A DNA stretch of 64,000 nucleotides, from NCBI GenBank assembly GCA_903884005.1, contig CAISDA010000043.1, forward strand, positions 1 through 64,000, given 5' to 3'. The notes under the pieces were generated by a model, which was given only the letters and a program-made list of their open reading frames with translations, was not told where the DNA came from and did not search any database. Both the position numbers and the translations under genes were made by a program. The stretch is from an uncultured Ignavibacteriota bacterium. Lineage in GTDB: Bacteria > Bacteroidota > Ignavibacteria > UBA10030 > UBA8401. Below are positions 54,029 to 62,688 of this stretch, piece by piece (positions within the stretch are counted from its first letter, which is position 1; each line of letters starts with the position of its first letter).

Positions 54029-54714
54029 GCATGGAGAACCGGGCAGTCCAAAGAATCGTCTTCAGGCTCCTTGCCGCGATCGTGCGAGGTGTCTGCCGCA
54101 CGCTCCGCGTGAAGCGCGTGCATGCGCTTGCTGTGGACGCACTCCGCAGCGAAAAGAAAAATTTTGTCGTCGCATTCTGGCACGGTTCCATGGCGCTCGG
54201 GTGGCATGCGCATGCGCCGGCGCAGACAGAGACGATGTCGGCACTTGTGAGCCTGAGCAAGGACGGTGCGATCCTCGCCGCCGTCCTCGAACGGTGGGGC
54301 TTCACGCTCATACGCGGCTCGAGCCACATCGGAGGCAAAGAGGCGCTGCAGTCGATGGTCGATGCGGCCTCGCGCGGCAGTTCGCTATGCGTAACGCCCG
54401 ACGGGCCGACGGGACCGCGCCACCGGATGAAACCCGGCGCGCTCCTAACGGCGCAGCGGGCCGGCATTCCACTGGTAATCGTCGGCATCGCGGCGAAGAA
54501 CAAGAAAGTGTTCACACGGAGCTGGGATAAATTCGAGATCCCGCTGCCGTTTTCACGCGTGTGCCTCTGGTACGAGGGGCCGTTCGTGATCCCCGCCGAT
54601 GCGGACAGGGAAACGGTGAACGCGATGCTCGAAACAGTGCAGCAACGACTGGATGATGCGCATCTGAACGCGCATCATGCGTTGGGCATAGAAGTCATCG
54701 AGAGATCTTTGTAG
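54025..54714 (+). CDS. DUF374 / lysophospholipid acyltransferase-family protein
   Basis: 229 residues. The WHGSMALGWHAHA opening and PDGPTGPRHRMKPGAL are the DUF374 signatures, a branch of the LPLAT acyltransferases in which the early motif is FWHG rather than HxxxxD. Members are encoded in lipid A gene clusters and are thought to work on lipid A or related lipids. It overlaps lpxB by four bases (ATGA) and ends in a TAG supplied by a repeat. Confidence 0.82.
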   Translation: MSMENRAVQRIVFRLLAAIVRGVCRTLRVKRVHALAVDALRSEKKNFVVAFWHGSMALGWHAHAPAQTETMSALVSLSKDGAILAAVLERWGFTLIRGSSHIGGKEALQSMVDAASRGSSLCVTPDGPTGPRHRMKPGALLTAQRAGIPLVIVGIAAKNKKVFTRSWDKFEIPLPFSRVCLWYEGPFVIPADADRETVNAMLETVQQRLDDAHLNAHHALGIEVIERSL

Positions 54715-54758
54715 GGCGAGCTGTTAGCTCGCCCGCACCGCGAAGCGGTGCCGGCCAT
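54712..54758. repeat. Double-hairpin repeat, right part
   Basis: Begins TAGGGCGAG at the DUF374 stop. Hairpin 1 is at 54714-54734 (GGGCGAGCT, loop GTT, AGCTCGCCC); hairpin 2 is GCACCGC, loop GAA, GCGGTGC. It lies between the acyltransferase and lpxK. Confidence 0.8.
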
Positions 54759-54778
54759 TAGAATTTGGACACAGCGCG

Positions 54779-55816
54779 ATGAAGCCATTACCGATACTGC
54801 AGCCGTTCTCGTACCTCTACGGCGCCGTCGTTGCGGTGCGGAATATGTTCTTTGAGAATAATGTATTACGATCGGTGCGGGTTCCGGTGCCTGTCATCTC
54901 CGTGGGCAATATCACCAGCGGTGGAACAGGGAAGACCCCAATCGTCGAACTTATCGCGGCAATGGTCCGGGATGCGGGCAAGCGCGCCGCCATCGTGAGC
55001 CGCGGCTACGGCCGTCTCACGTCCGGCTTCATGCTCGTCTCCGACGGGATCACAGTGTTCGCCGGTGCGGACGAAGCGGGAGACGAAGCCTTCCAGATGG
55101 CGAAGAAACTCCGCGGCGTTCCGGTGATCGCAGACGAGGTTCGCACACACGGCGCGCTGCTCGCCATCGAGCGCTGTCTGGCGGATGTTGTCGTGCTCGA
55201 CGACGGATTCCAGCACCGGGCACTCAGGCGCGACTGCGACATTGTGCTCATCGACGCGCTTCATGAGCCTTGGCATATGCCCATGCTGCCGGCAGGGCAT
55301 CGGCGCGAGCCGCTCTCGAGCCTTCGCCGGGCCGATGCTGTCATCGTCACCAAGTGCGCTCCGCAGACAGACCGCACCGCGCTCGAGCACAGGGTCCGTC
55401 AGTTCACCGATGCGCCCGTGTTCACCAGTTCGTACGCTCCCGTCTCGTGCGTCGAGCGCGGGTCGGGCGAATCGACGCCCGTGTCCTCGCTCCGGAACAC
55501 GACGGCAGTTGTCTTTTGCGGCATCGGGCAGCCCGAGAGTTTCAGGCACACGGTTGAATCCCTCGGCATCCGCATCGCATCGTTTCACGCGTTCGGCGAC
55601 CATCACCGGTTCACAGTCCGGGACCTGCGGGAGCTCACACAGGCAATGGCTCGTACGGGAGCCGGATATCTGCTCACGACAGAAAAGGACGCCTGCCGGC
55701 TCGACGGACTGTTCGATCCGTCTTTTCCGGTGCTGTCTCTGGTGATGGAAGCGGCTGTTCACGACGCCGAAAAATTTGCGGCCATGATTTTTTCTTTATT
55801 TCCATCGACACAGTGA
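54779..55816 (+). CDS. lpxK: Tetraacyldisaccharide 4'-kinase
   Basis: Phosphorylates the lipid A disaccharide at the 4' position on the inner face of the membrane. 345 residues with Walker A SGGTGKTP (47-54), IVSRGYGR, GDEAFQMAKKL, VLDDGFQHRALRRD and the late TTEKDACRL. An N-terminal hydrophobic stretch associates it with the membrane. It is separated from the DUF374 gene only by the repeat. Confidence 0.95.
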   Translation: MKPLPILQPFSYLYGAVVAVRNMFFENNVLRSVRVPVPVISVGNITSGGTGKTPIVELIAAMVRDAGKRAAIVSRGYGRLTSGFMLVSDGITVFAGADEAGDEAFQMAKKLRGVPVIADEVRTHGALLAIERCLADVVVLDDGFQHRALRRDCDIVLIDALHEPWHMPMLPAGHRREPLSSLRRADAVIVTKCAPQTDRTALEHRVRQFTDAPVFTSSYAPVSCVERGSGESTPVSSLRNTTAVVFCGIGQPESFRHTVESLGIRIASFHAFGDHHRFTVRDLRELTQAMARTGAGYLLTTEKDACRLDGLFDPSFPVLSLVMEAAVHDAEKFAAMIFSLFPSTQ

Positions 55817-55912
55817 GTCACATGGTGTGTCGACACTGTTCCACCCTTGTGCCTGTAAGCGCAAGGGTTATGTTCCACTAATGGGCTCTCTCGCCCGCAA
55901 AGGACCACTTCA

Positions 55913-56950
55913 ATGAAACTTTCCGACTTCAAGTATCCGTTACCGCGCAATCTTGTAGCCAAGTACCCTGCGTCGCCTCGCGACCACTCGCGGCTAATGG
56001 TGTTGAATCGCGCCGATGAAACTATTGAAGACCGCCACTTCAGCGATATCGCCGACTACTTCAAGAAGGGTGATACGCTCGTCGTGAACGAGACGAAGGT
56101 CTTCCAGGCGCGCCTCTTCGGAAAGAAGGAAAAAACAAACGCCAAGATCGAGGTGTTCCTTCTCCGCCAGTTGAACATCGAGGACAATATCTGGGATGTC
56201 ATCGTCGACCCGGCGCGCAAGGTCCGCATCGGCAACAAGATCTACTTCGACGACGGCCAGCTCTGGTGTGAAGTGATCGATAATACCACCTCGCGCGGCC
56301 GCACCGTGCGCTTCAATTATGCCGGCGATTTTTTTAAGGTCATCGACCGCATCGGCCAGACACCGCTGCCGTATTACATCAAACGCGAACCGACTCCGAA
56401 AGACAAGGAATCGTATCAGACCGTCTTCGCCAAAACAGTCGGTGCCGTCGCTGCTCCCACCGCCGGCCTGCATTTCACAAAGCCGCTCATCAAGAAACTC
56501 GAGAAAAAAGGCGTCAAGGTCGCCCCCGTGCTTCTCCATATCGGCCTGGGAACATTCCGCACGGTGGAAGTGGAAGACCTGACCAAGCACAAGATGGATT
56601 CGGAATATTTCGAAGTGCCCGCCGAATCGGCGCTCATCGTCAACAAGTCGATCGATACGAAGAGCAATGTCTTTGTCTGCGGCACCAGCGCCTGCCGCGC
56701 CGTGGAATCGTGCGTCACTACGGATGGACATCTTAAACAAGGACGCGGATGGACCGACAAATTCATTTTCCCTCCGTACGATTTTAAGATTGCCGACAAG
56801 CTGATCACGAATTTTCATATGCCCGAATCGACGCTGCTCATGCTCGTCTCCGGATTTGCCAACCATGAGTTCGTCATGCGCGCCTATAAGCAGGCCATCA
56901 AGAAAGGGTACCGCTTCTACAGTTACGGCGATGCGATGCTGATCCTGTAA
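55913..56950 (+). CDS. queA: S-adenosylmethionine:tRNA ribosyltransferase-isomerase
   Basis: Transfers and rearranges the ribosyl group of SAM to 7-aminomethyl-deazaguanine in tRNA, giving epoxyqueuosine. 345 residues: FKYPLPRNLVAKYPASPRDH at the start, VVNETKVFQARLFG, PLPYYIKREPTPKDKESYQT, VAAPTAGLHF, LHIGLGTFRTVEVED, and NFHMPESTLLMLVSGFA. Normal length; no other queuosine gene is near. Confidence 0.96.
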   Translation: MKLSDFKYPLPRNLVAKYPASPRDHSRLMVLNRADETIEDRHFSDIADYFKKGDTLVVNETKVFQARLFGKKEKTNAKIEVFLLRQLNIEDNIWDVIVDPARKVRIGNKIYFDDGQLWCEVIDNTTSRGRTVRFNYAGDFFKVIDRIGQTPLPYYIKREPTPKDKESYQTVFAKTVGAVAAPTAGLHFTKPLIKKLEKKGVKVAPVLLHIGLGTFRTVEVEDLTKHKMDSEYFEVPAESALIVNKSIDTKSNVFVCGTSACRAVESCVTTDGHLKQGRGWTDKFIFPPYDFKIADKLITNFHMPESTLLMLVSGFANHEFVMRAYKQAIKKGYRFYSYGDAMLIL

Positions 56951-56977
56951 GTGTACCGGTGCAGCTAGAGATGCACA

Positions 56978-57015
56978 GGGCGGAATAATATTCCGCCCCG
57001 CACTCCGAAGCGGTG
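56978..57015. repeat. Double-hairpin repeat, variant stem
   Basis: Hairpin 1 at 56978-56998 has arms GGGCGGAAT and ATTCCGCCC with loop AAT: both arms changed in step relative to other copies. GCACTCCGAAGCGGTGC follows as a weaker second hairpin. Confidence 0.78.
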
Positions 57016-57027
57016 CGAACAGTGTAG

Positions 57028-57113
57028 CGTTCATGAAATCGGGATTCACCACCCCGCATGAAAATACCAGTTTCGCAGACGCAGCGTTGTAGGGCGAGCT
57101 GTTAGCTCGCCCA
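57028..57113. repeat. Dispersed 85-bp repeat with conserved hairpin, copy 2
   Basis: Partner of 2726-2810: the shared core is CACCCCGCATGAAAATACC and TTTCGCAGACGCAGC. It ends in the hairpin at 57092-57112 (GGGCGAGCT and AGCTCGCCC). Confidence 0.85.
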
Positions 57114-57148
57114 TGCTTCACCTTTTTTCCTGTAGCGCGCGCTGATAT

Positions 57149-57192
57149 CTCGCCCCGTGCTTTTCATAGCAGGGCGAGACGGTATCTCGCCC
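57149..57192. repeat. Repeat-derived segment with hairpin, sharing 25 bp with the ispD 3' end
   Basis: Hairpin at 57172-57192 (GGGCGAGA with TCTCGCCC). The preceding 25 bases (CTCGCCCCGTGCTTTTCATA plus GCAGG, 57149-57173) recur with one change at 57930-57954, where they cover the last codons and stop of ispD. Confidence 0.75.
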
Positions 57193-57263
57193 ATATTCCG
57201 GAAGAATTCGTGTGTTAGAAGTTACCATGCATCTATGAGCGATGCTCATTGTCGAGGGCGCGT

Positions 57264-57950
57264 ATGTATACGAGCGTTATCATACCGGCAGCCGGATTCG
57301 GCGAGCGAATGGGTTCGGCGATCGGAAAACAGTTCCTCGTGCTGAACGGCGAGCCGATCATCGTTCACACGCTCAGGCAATTCCAGCGCGCCGACGTCAT
57401 CGACGAGATCATCGTCGTCACGCGTGAAGAATCGTTCGCGATGCTCGGCCAACTCATCGCCAACGGCGGCCTCACAAAAGTCCGACCGCTAATGAAAGGG
57501 GGGAGGACCCGCCAGGATTCTGTCTGCAACGGACTCTCCGCAGTGAACGAGCGCTGCGACATTGTTCTGGTGCACGACGCGGTGCGCCCCTTCATAGCCC
57601 GGGAGGTGATCGCTCAAGCAGCCGAGGCTGCGGCCGTGTCCGGTGCGGCCATCGTGGCTGTGCGCGCAAAAGATACCATGAAGCTGGCGGGCCCCGACGG
57701 CCGCGTCGAAAAAACGCTCGATCGTGCTTTCTTGTGGAACGTGCAGACCCCTCAGGCATTCCGGTTATCCATCCTGCGCGATGCCTACGCTCTTGCCGCC
57801 TCTCGCAACACCGCCGCAACAGACGATTCGTCGCTTGTCGAGCAGCTCGGCATCGCTCCTGTCATCATTGAAGGCAGCTATGATAATATTAAAATAACGA
57901 CCCCCGAAGATCTGCTCGTCGCCGAACTCCTCGCCCCGCGCTTTTCATAG
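57264..57950 (+). CDS. ispD: 2-C-methyl-D-erythritol 4-phosphate cytidylyltransferase
   Basis: Third step of the MEP isoprenoid pathway. 228 residues: the nucleotide-binding VIIPAAGFGERMGS with the basic end KQFLVLNGEPI, GGRTRQDSVCNGL, VLVHDAVRPF, and the closing GSYDNIKITTPEDLLVAE. The ATG at 57264 follows GAGGG by five bases; an in-frame TTG at 57249 is less likely. The final residues (LLAPRFS) and stop coincide with a 25-bp sequence that also occurs upstream, so the C-terminus may have been replaced by repeat DNA. Confidence 0.95.
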   Translation: MYTSVIIPAAGFGERMGSAIGKQFLVLNGEPIIVHTLRQFQRADVIDEIIVVTREESFAMLGQLIANGGLTKVRPLMKGGRTRQDSVCNGLSAVNERCDIVLVHDAVRPFIAREVIAQAAEAAAVSGAAIVAVRAKDTMKLAGPDGRVEKTLDRAFLWNVQTPQAFRLSILRDAYALAASRNTAATDDSSLVEQLGIAPVIIEGSYDNIKITTPEDLLVAELLAPRFS

Positions 57951-58024
57951 CAGGCGCACTCGCCGCGCCTCAGAGTACGTTCCCGCATCGGGCAGAATGA
58001 ATTATGGATTCGGAGATTCTTGTC

Positions 58025-58054
58025 TTGATTTTCTCATGGAAATAGTAGTATTAT
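58025..58054 (+). promoter_or_regulatory. Candidate promoter upstream of plsY
   Basis: TTGATT at 58025-58030 and TATTAT at 58049-58054 with an 18-base spacer. This predicts a leader of about 150 bases before plsY. The 259-base gap holds nothing else convincing. Confidence 0.5.
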
Positions 58055-58209
58055 TGTAGTATGGATTGCAGACTCGGGGACGCTCCGGCACTCGAGTTCG
58101 CTGCTGTGTCTCAGGCCCGCGCGGCACACTATTCATGCCATCAAGATTCGCCGAAGTGTGCCGATAATACAGCAAACCGGGTGTGGTATCAAGTAACAGT
58201 GAGGATCGT

Positions 58210-58884
58210 ATGTGGAATCTTATGATTGTCGTGTTGTTAAGCTACATCGTTGGATCGATACCGACGAGTATCATTGCAACAAAGCTTGCCCGGTCCGGCG
58301 ACATCCGGAAGTTCGGCAGCGGTAATGCCGGAGGCACCAATGTGCTTCGCATGTTAGGATGGAAGATCGGCGTGGCCGTCATCATCTTCGATCTGCTCAA
58401 AGGGGCCGCAGCCGCATATTATATTCCCCGCATCTTTTGGGAACCTGGCCTGCCGTTCCAAAATCAAACACCGTTCGCCGATTTTACGATCGTGCAGATC
58501 ATCTGCGGCGTCGCGGCGATCTTCGGACATATCTGGACGCTGTTCGCCGGGTTCAAAGGCGGCAAAGGGGTCGCTACGGGAGCCGGTATGCTGCTCGGCC
58601 TTGCCCCGGTTGAATTCGCCATTGCCATGACCGTCTTCGGCCTGGTGTTCACGGCATCGCGCTACGTCTCGCTCGGGTCGATCTCCGCAGCGTGCGCGTT
58701 TCCCCTGACCATGTTCTTCCGCGAAAACGTGTTCAATGTTCAGATACAGGGGTACCACACGCTCATCTACTTCGCCATCGGCACGGCACTCCTCCTCGTG
58801 TTCACACATCGGGAGAACATACAACGGCTGATCGACGGTACCGAAAGCAAACTGACGAGTTTTCACGGCGCTAAAAAGAAGTAG
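58210..58884 (+). CDS. plsY: Acyl-phosphate:glycerol-3-phosphate acyltransferase
   Basis: Makes lysophosphatidic acid from acyl-phosphate at the inner membrane. 224 residues with about five helices and the three conserved PlsY loops: SYIVGSIPTSII, GSGNAGGTNVLRMLG, and GHIWTLFAGFKGGKGVATG. The ATG at 58210 follows GAGGA by four bases; a GTG at 58183 is in frame but has no ribosome site. gpsA, which makes its glycerol 3-phosphate substrate, is the next gene. Confidence 0.95.
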   Translation: MWNLMIVVLLSYIVGSIPTSIIATKLARSGDIRKFGSGNAGGTNVLRMLGWKIGVAVIIFDLLKGAAAAYYIPRIFWEPGLPFQNQTPFADFTIVQIICGVAAIFGHIWTLFAGFKGGKGVATGAGMLLGLAPVEFAIAMTVFGLVFTASRYVSLGSISAACAFPLTMFFRENVFNVQIQGYHTLIYFAIGTALLLVFTHRENIQRLIDGTESKLTSFHGAKKK

Positions 58885-58999
58885 CGCCGGCGGGTGGATC
58901 CGCGGATGCCCGCGCCCGGAGTAACTCGTGCATATAATGAATGAGGCGCACACCTGTGCCTCTTTTCTTTTTTTCTCATCGGTCCATGTCGGGTGTCTC

Positions 59000-59998
59000 A
59001 TGCGCATTGCAGTCTTAGGAGCCGGGAGTTGGGGAACGACGCTCGCCATCCTGTTGTCTGAAAATCTTCACGACGTGACGCTCTGGACGTTCGATCCCGC
59101 TCATGCGGTGTCCATGCTCGAGTCCCGCACAAATCCAGATTTTGTTCCGGGCTCCACCATCCCTCCGCAGATCGCGATCACGTCCGATCTCGACAGGGCC
59201 GCCTACGACAAGGAGCTCATCGTTGCCGCCGTGCCGTCGCAGTTCCTCCGGTCGGTGCTCAAAGACATTGCCCACCACGAGCTGTCGAATACGATCATCG
59301 TCAATGTCGCCAAGGGAATTGAAAACACATCACTCATGACCATGTCCGAGGTCATGCTCGACGTCCTGAAGTTCGAGAAGAAACAGAACCTCGCGATCAT
59401 CTCGGGACCCAGCCATGCCGAAGAGGTCATTAAAAAAATTCCGACCGCTGTTGTCTCGGCGGGCTTCACCATGCGCACCGCGCGCGTGGTCGCCCAGGCA
59501 TTCACAACGCCGTACTTCCGGGTCTACCTGAGCGACGACATCCGCGGCGTCGAACTCGGCGGCGCGCTCAAAAATGTCATCGCCATCGGCGCCGGCGTTG
59601 TGGACGGAGCCGGGTTCGGCGACAACACGAAGGCGGCCATCATCACGCGCGGCATCGCCGAAATGACACGCCTCGGCGACAAGATGGGCGCGCTGCCGCG
59701 CACGTTCACCGGACTCTCCGGTGTCGGCGACCTTATCGTGACGTGCATGAGCAAGCACTCGCGCAACCGCTACGTCGGCGAGGAACTGGGCAAGGGACGC
59801 AAGCTCGATGCGATCATCAGCGACATGAAAATGGTCGCCGAAGGCGTCGCCACCTGCCGGTCCGCCGTCGACCTCGCCCTGAAGCATCACACGCACATGG
59901 CGATCTTTTCGGAAGTGTACGATATCATGTTCACCGGCAAAGACCCGCACGCGGCCATGCACGACCTGATGTCGCGCGAAATCAAGGGGGAACTGTAA
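59000..59998 (+). CDS. gpsA: Glycerol-3-phosphate dehydrogenase [NAD(P)+]
   Basis: Reduces dihydroxyacetone phosphate to glycerol 3-phosphate for phospholipids. 332 residues: IAVLGAGSWGTTLAILL at the start, the segment VNVAKGIE, SGPSHAEEV, and the catalytic lysine region LGGALKNVIAIGAG, then GDNTKAAIITRGIAEM and LSGVGDLIVTC. The ATG at 59000 starts right at the cofactor strand; the frame extends to a GTG at 58928 but that extension is unlike the family. Confidence 0.95.
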   Translation: MRIAVLGAGSWGTTLAILLSENLHDVTLWTFDPAHAVSMLESRTNPDFVPGSTIPPQIAITSDLDRAAYDKELIVAAVPSQFLRSVLKDIAHHELSNTIIVNVAKGIENTSLMTMSEVMLDVLKFEKKQNLAIISGPSHAEEVIKKIPTAVVSAGFTMRTARVVAQAFTTPYFRVYLSDDIRGVELGGALKNVIAIGAGVVDGAGFGDNTKAAIITRGIAEMTRLGDKMGALPRTFTGLSGVGDLIVTCMSKHSRNRYVGEELGKGRKLDAIISDMKMVAEGVATCRSAVDLALKHHTHMAIFSEVYDIMFTGKDPHAAMHDLMSREIKGEL

Positions 59999-60065
59999 GC
60001 CCTCATTGCGTATGAGATAGTACGCGGCACGAAAGTACAACATCCGGCCGAAGTATGAACAAGCA

Positions 60066-60122
60066 CGGCGGCCGCTGATGCATCAACCGCCGTTCATCGA
60101 AAGAGAGCGGCGCTTTTTTTTT
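60066..60122 (+). terminator. Probable terminator after gpsA
   Basis: Two alternative stems (CGGCGG with CCGCCG, or GCCGCT with AGCGGC) are followed by nine T. The T run ends four bases before the recG start codon, so it must let through or be independent of recG transcription. Confidence 0.6.
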
Positions 60123-60126
60123 GCCT

Positions 60127-62313
60127 ATGCCCCCAGAATCCATATCGCCCCTGCAGGCCGTCCGCGGCATCGGCCCGAAACGCGCCGCCGCGCTCAAAGC
60201 GATCGGCATCGATTCGGTCCCGAAGCTGCTCTATTATCTTCCGTTCGATTACCTTGACCGCTCGCGCATCACCAAAATTCGGGACCTCCCGAACTTCGTC
60301 GACGCCGGTAACGAAGTGACCGTGATCGGCTCGGTGTTCCGCTCCGAGGTCCGGCACCTGCGCAATCGGAAAAAAATGTTTTTCCTGACGCTGCAGGACG
60401 ACTCCGGTTTCCTCGCATGCGTCTTCTTCCACGGCGCCCAATATTTCAAGGACGCCTTCGAAGCCGGCGACGTTATCGCCGTGTCGGCGGTGCCGAAAGT
60501 CGACAAGCTGCACCGTGTGCAGTTCGTTGAACCCGAATTCGACCGCCTCACGATGAAGGACCCCGACGACGACACCGATTGGAATTCGCTGCTGAACACC
60601 GGCGCCATCATTCCGAAATATTCTTCCACTGAAGAGCTGAAGAAGGCGGGACTCGATTCGCGCGGCTTCCGGAAGATCATTCGCTCTGCGGTGCGATACA
60701 ATCTCGATATGCTCAGAGAACATCTTCCCGATGCCATCAGAGAAAAACACCGCCTCACGGACATTCGCAGAGCGATCGCACAGATCCATTTCCCCGTCTC
60801 GAACAAGGACCGCACCGACGCGGTGCGCCGTTTGAAGTTCGACGAACTGTTTTATTTCCAGTTGCTCATGGCCTATCGCCGCAGGGAACTCAAAGGGGCG
60901 CTCACAGGCATCGCATTCCGGTCGGACCCCGTGCTTGCCCTGGCAATGGCAAACGCGCTTCCGTTCGCGCTCACCGATGCACAACGCCGCGTGCTCGGCG
61001 AAATCACGGCGGACATGGAAGCGCCCGTGCCCATGAATCGCCTGCTCCAGGGAGATGTCGGCAGCGGCAAGACGATCGTCGCGCTTGCCTCAATGCTCCG
61101 CGCAGTGGACTCGGGGTATCAGGCGGCGATCATGGCGCCCACGGAGATCCTCGCCGAACAGCACTGGCGCAGCATCCGGTCGTTTCTCGGCGCGCTCCCG
61201 GTGAATGTCCGCTTGTTGGTCGGCGGACAAAAGAAAAAACTGCGCGCCGATGTGCTCGAAGACATACGCCGTGGCACGGCGAACATCGTTGTCGGAACGC
61301 ATGCACTGCTCCAGGAACATGTCGACTTTGCCAATCTCGGCTTCGTCGTCATCGATGAGCAGCACCGGTTCGGCGTGGCGCAGCGCGCTGCACTCCGTCA
61401 GAAGGGCCGCAGCAATCCGGATGTTCTCGTCATGACCGCCACGCCCATACCGCGCACGCTCGCGCTCACCGTGTATGGGGACCTGGATGTTTCCGTTATC
61501 GACGAACTCCCCAAAAACCGCAGGCCGATCCGCACCGCCCTCCGCACGGAGAAGGATAAAGGAAAGATCGTTGCGTTCGTCCGCACCGAGATCGCGCGCG
61601 GCAGGCAGGCGTATATTGTGTATCCGCTGATCGAGGCATCCGAAAAATCCGACCTCAAGGCCGCCGTCGCCGAGTTCGATGTGTTCCGCACGCGTGTCTT
61701 TCCCGAGCTCCGTCTGGGACTTCTGCACGGAAGGCTTCCATCCGAAGAAAAAGACGAGCTCATGCAGCGCTTCAAAGAGGGGGGGCTCGACATTCTCGTC
61801 GCCACGACGGTGATCGAGGTCGGCATCGATGTTCCCAATGCCACCATCATGATCGTCGAGAACGCGGAGCGTTTCGGCCTGTCGCAGCTGCATCAGCTGC
61901 GGGGCCGCGTCGGCCGCGGCGCGGACCAATCATACTGCATCCTCATGTCCGACAGCCGCGCGGACGCGAAGCAGCTCGAACTCATTCCCGATCGCGCCGA
62001 AGCGCGCCGCCAAGCCGCCGCACTGCACCGGAGGCTCGATACGATGGCAGCCACCAACGACGGATTCGCCATCGCCGAAGTCGACCTCGAACTGCGGGGC
62101 GCCGGAGAGTTCTTCGGCACGCGTCAAAGCGGACTTCCCGAATTCGTCATCGCCAATATTGTGACAGACGCGGACATCCTTGCGCTCGCGCGCGACGAAG
62201 CGTTTGCCGTCGTCGCACGCGATCCCTCTCTGAGCGAGCCCGAACATGCGGCAATGCGGCGGCACTTCGAATCGACATACAAAAACCTCCTCTCCTTCAT
62301 ACGCGTCGGATGA
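60127..62313 (+). CDS. recG: ATP-dependent DNA helicase RecG
   Basis: Remodels stalled replication forks and Holliday junctions. 728 residues: the N-terminal wedge/OB domain begins PLQAVRGIGPKRAAALKAIG and runs to about 190. The helicase has Walker A LLQGDVGSGKTIVAL, DEQHRFGV (DEQH box), MTATPIPRTLALT, and the C-terminal VATTVIEVGIDVPNAT and QLHQLRGRVGRG. The FGTRQSGLPEF motif near the end is RecG-specific. A TTG six bases upstream of the chosen ATG is also in frame. Confidence 0.96.
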   Translation: MPPESISPLQAVRGIGPKRAAALKAIGIDSVPKLLYYLPFDYLDRSRITKIRDLPNFVDAGNEVTVIGSVFRSEVRHLRNRKKMFFLTLQDDSGFLACVFFHGAQYFKDAFEAGDVIAVSAVPKVDKLHRVQFVEPEFDRLTMKDPDDDTDWNSLLNTGAIIPKYSSTEELKKAGLDSRGFRKIIRSAVRYNLDMLREHLPDAIREKHRLTDIRRAIAQIHFPVSNKDRTDAVRRLKFDELFYFQLLMAYRRRELKGALTGIAFRSDPVLALAMANALPFALTDAQRRVLGEITADMEAPVPMNRLLQGDVGSGKTIVALASMLRAVDSGYQAAIMAPTEILAEQHWRSIRSFLGALPVNVRLLVGGQKKKLRADVLEDIRRGTANIVVGTHALLQEHVDFANLGFVVIDEQHRFGVAQRAALRQKGRSNPDVLVMTATPIPRTLALTVYGDLDVSVIDELPKNRRPIRTALRTEKDKGKIVAFVRTEIARGRQAYIVYPLIEASEKSDLKAAVAEFDVFRTRVFPELRLGLLHGRLPSEEKDELMQRFKEGGLDILVATTVIEVGIDVPNATIMIVENAERFGLSQLHQLRGRVGRGADQSYCILMSDSRADAKQLELIPDRAEARRQAAALHRRLDTMAATNDGFAIAEVDLELRGAGEFFGTRQSGLPEFVIANIVTDADILALARDEAFAVVARDPSLSEPEHAAMRRHFESTYKNLLSFIRVG

Positions 62314-62688
62314 CCCTGAGTATTTATTTTCTGCCGCGATCCCTCTTCAGCTGCGAACGATTGTACGCGCCTTCGTGTTTACGATACTGAATGATGCGAA
62401 CGGATCTGCCGCGAAAATATTTTTATTGTGCGAACAAAATAAATTTTCACGCGCAGCGGCCGCCGATACTAAAAAAAAATCGCGTTGTGCATTCACCATC
62501 CGTCGTTGTGAAAAATTCATGCGTTGATTAATTTTTTTCAATACGCATCATTTATCGCACTTTCTTCTTGACTACAACGTATAGAAGATTATATTAGTAA
62601 CAGAAAATAGATTTAAATTTATTTGAAAAATTATTTTTTTGTCGTTCACGCATCGCGAAAGGTATCGATTTTTTTTGATAGCCCCTAC
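62314..62688. other. AT-rich intergenic region with promoter candidate
   Basis: About 375 bases with no convincing gene. It becomes AT-rich towards the right. At 62568-62595 TTGACT and TATATT are 16 bases apart, a likely promoter for the ATP-grasp pair. The frame of the next gene extends into this region but there is no ribosome site and the translation is unlike the family. Confidence 0.55.

Noticed and set aside
2789-57192. CRISPR array made of the recurrent hairpin
   Set aside because: Copies are kilobases apart and there is no regular spacing, spacer structure or cas gene.
58061-58231. A 55-codon frame just after the plsY promoter
   Set aside because: It begins too close to the -10 box, has no ribosome site, and its composition is not protein-like.
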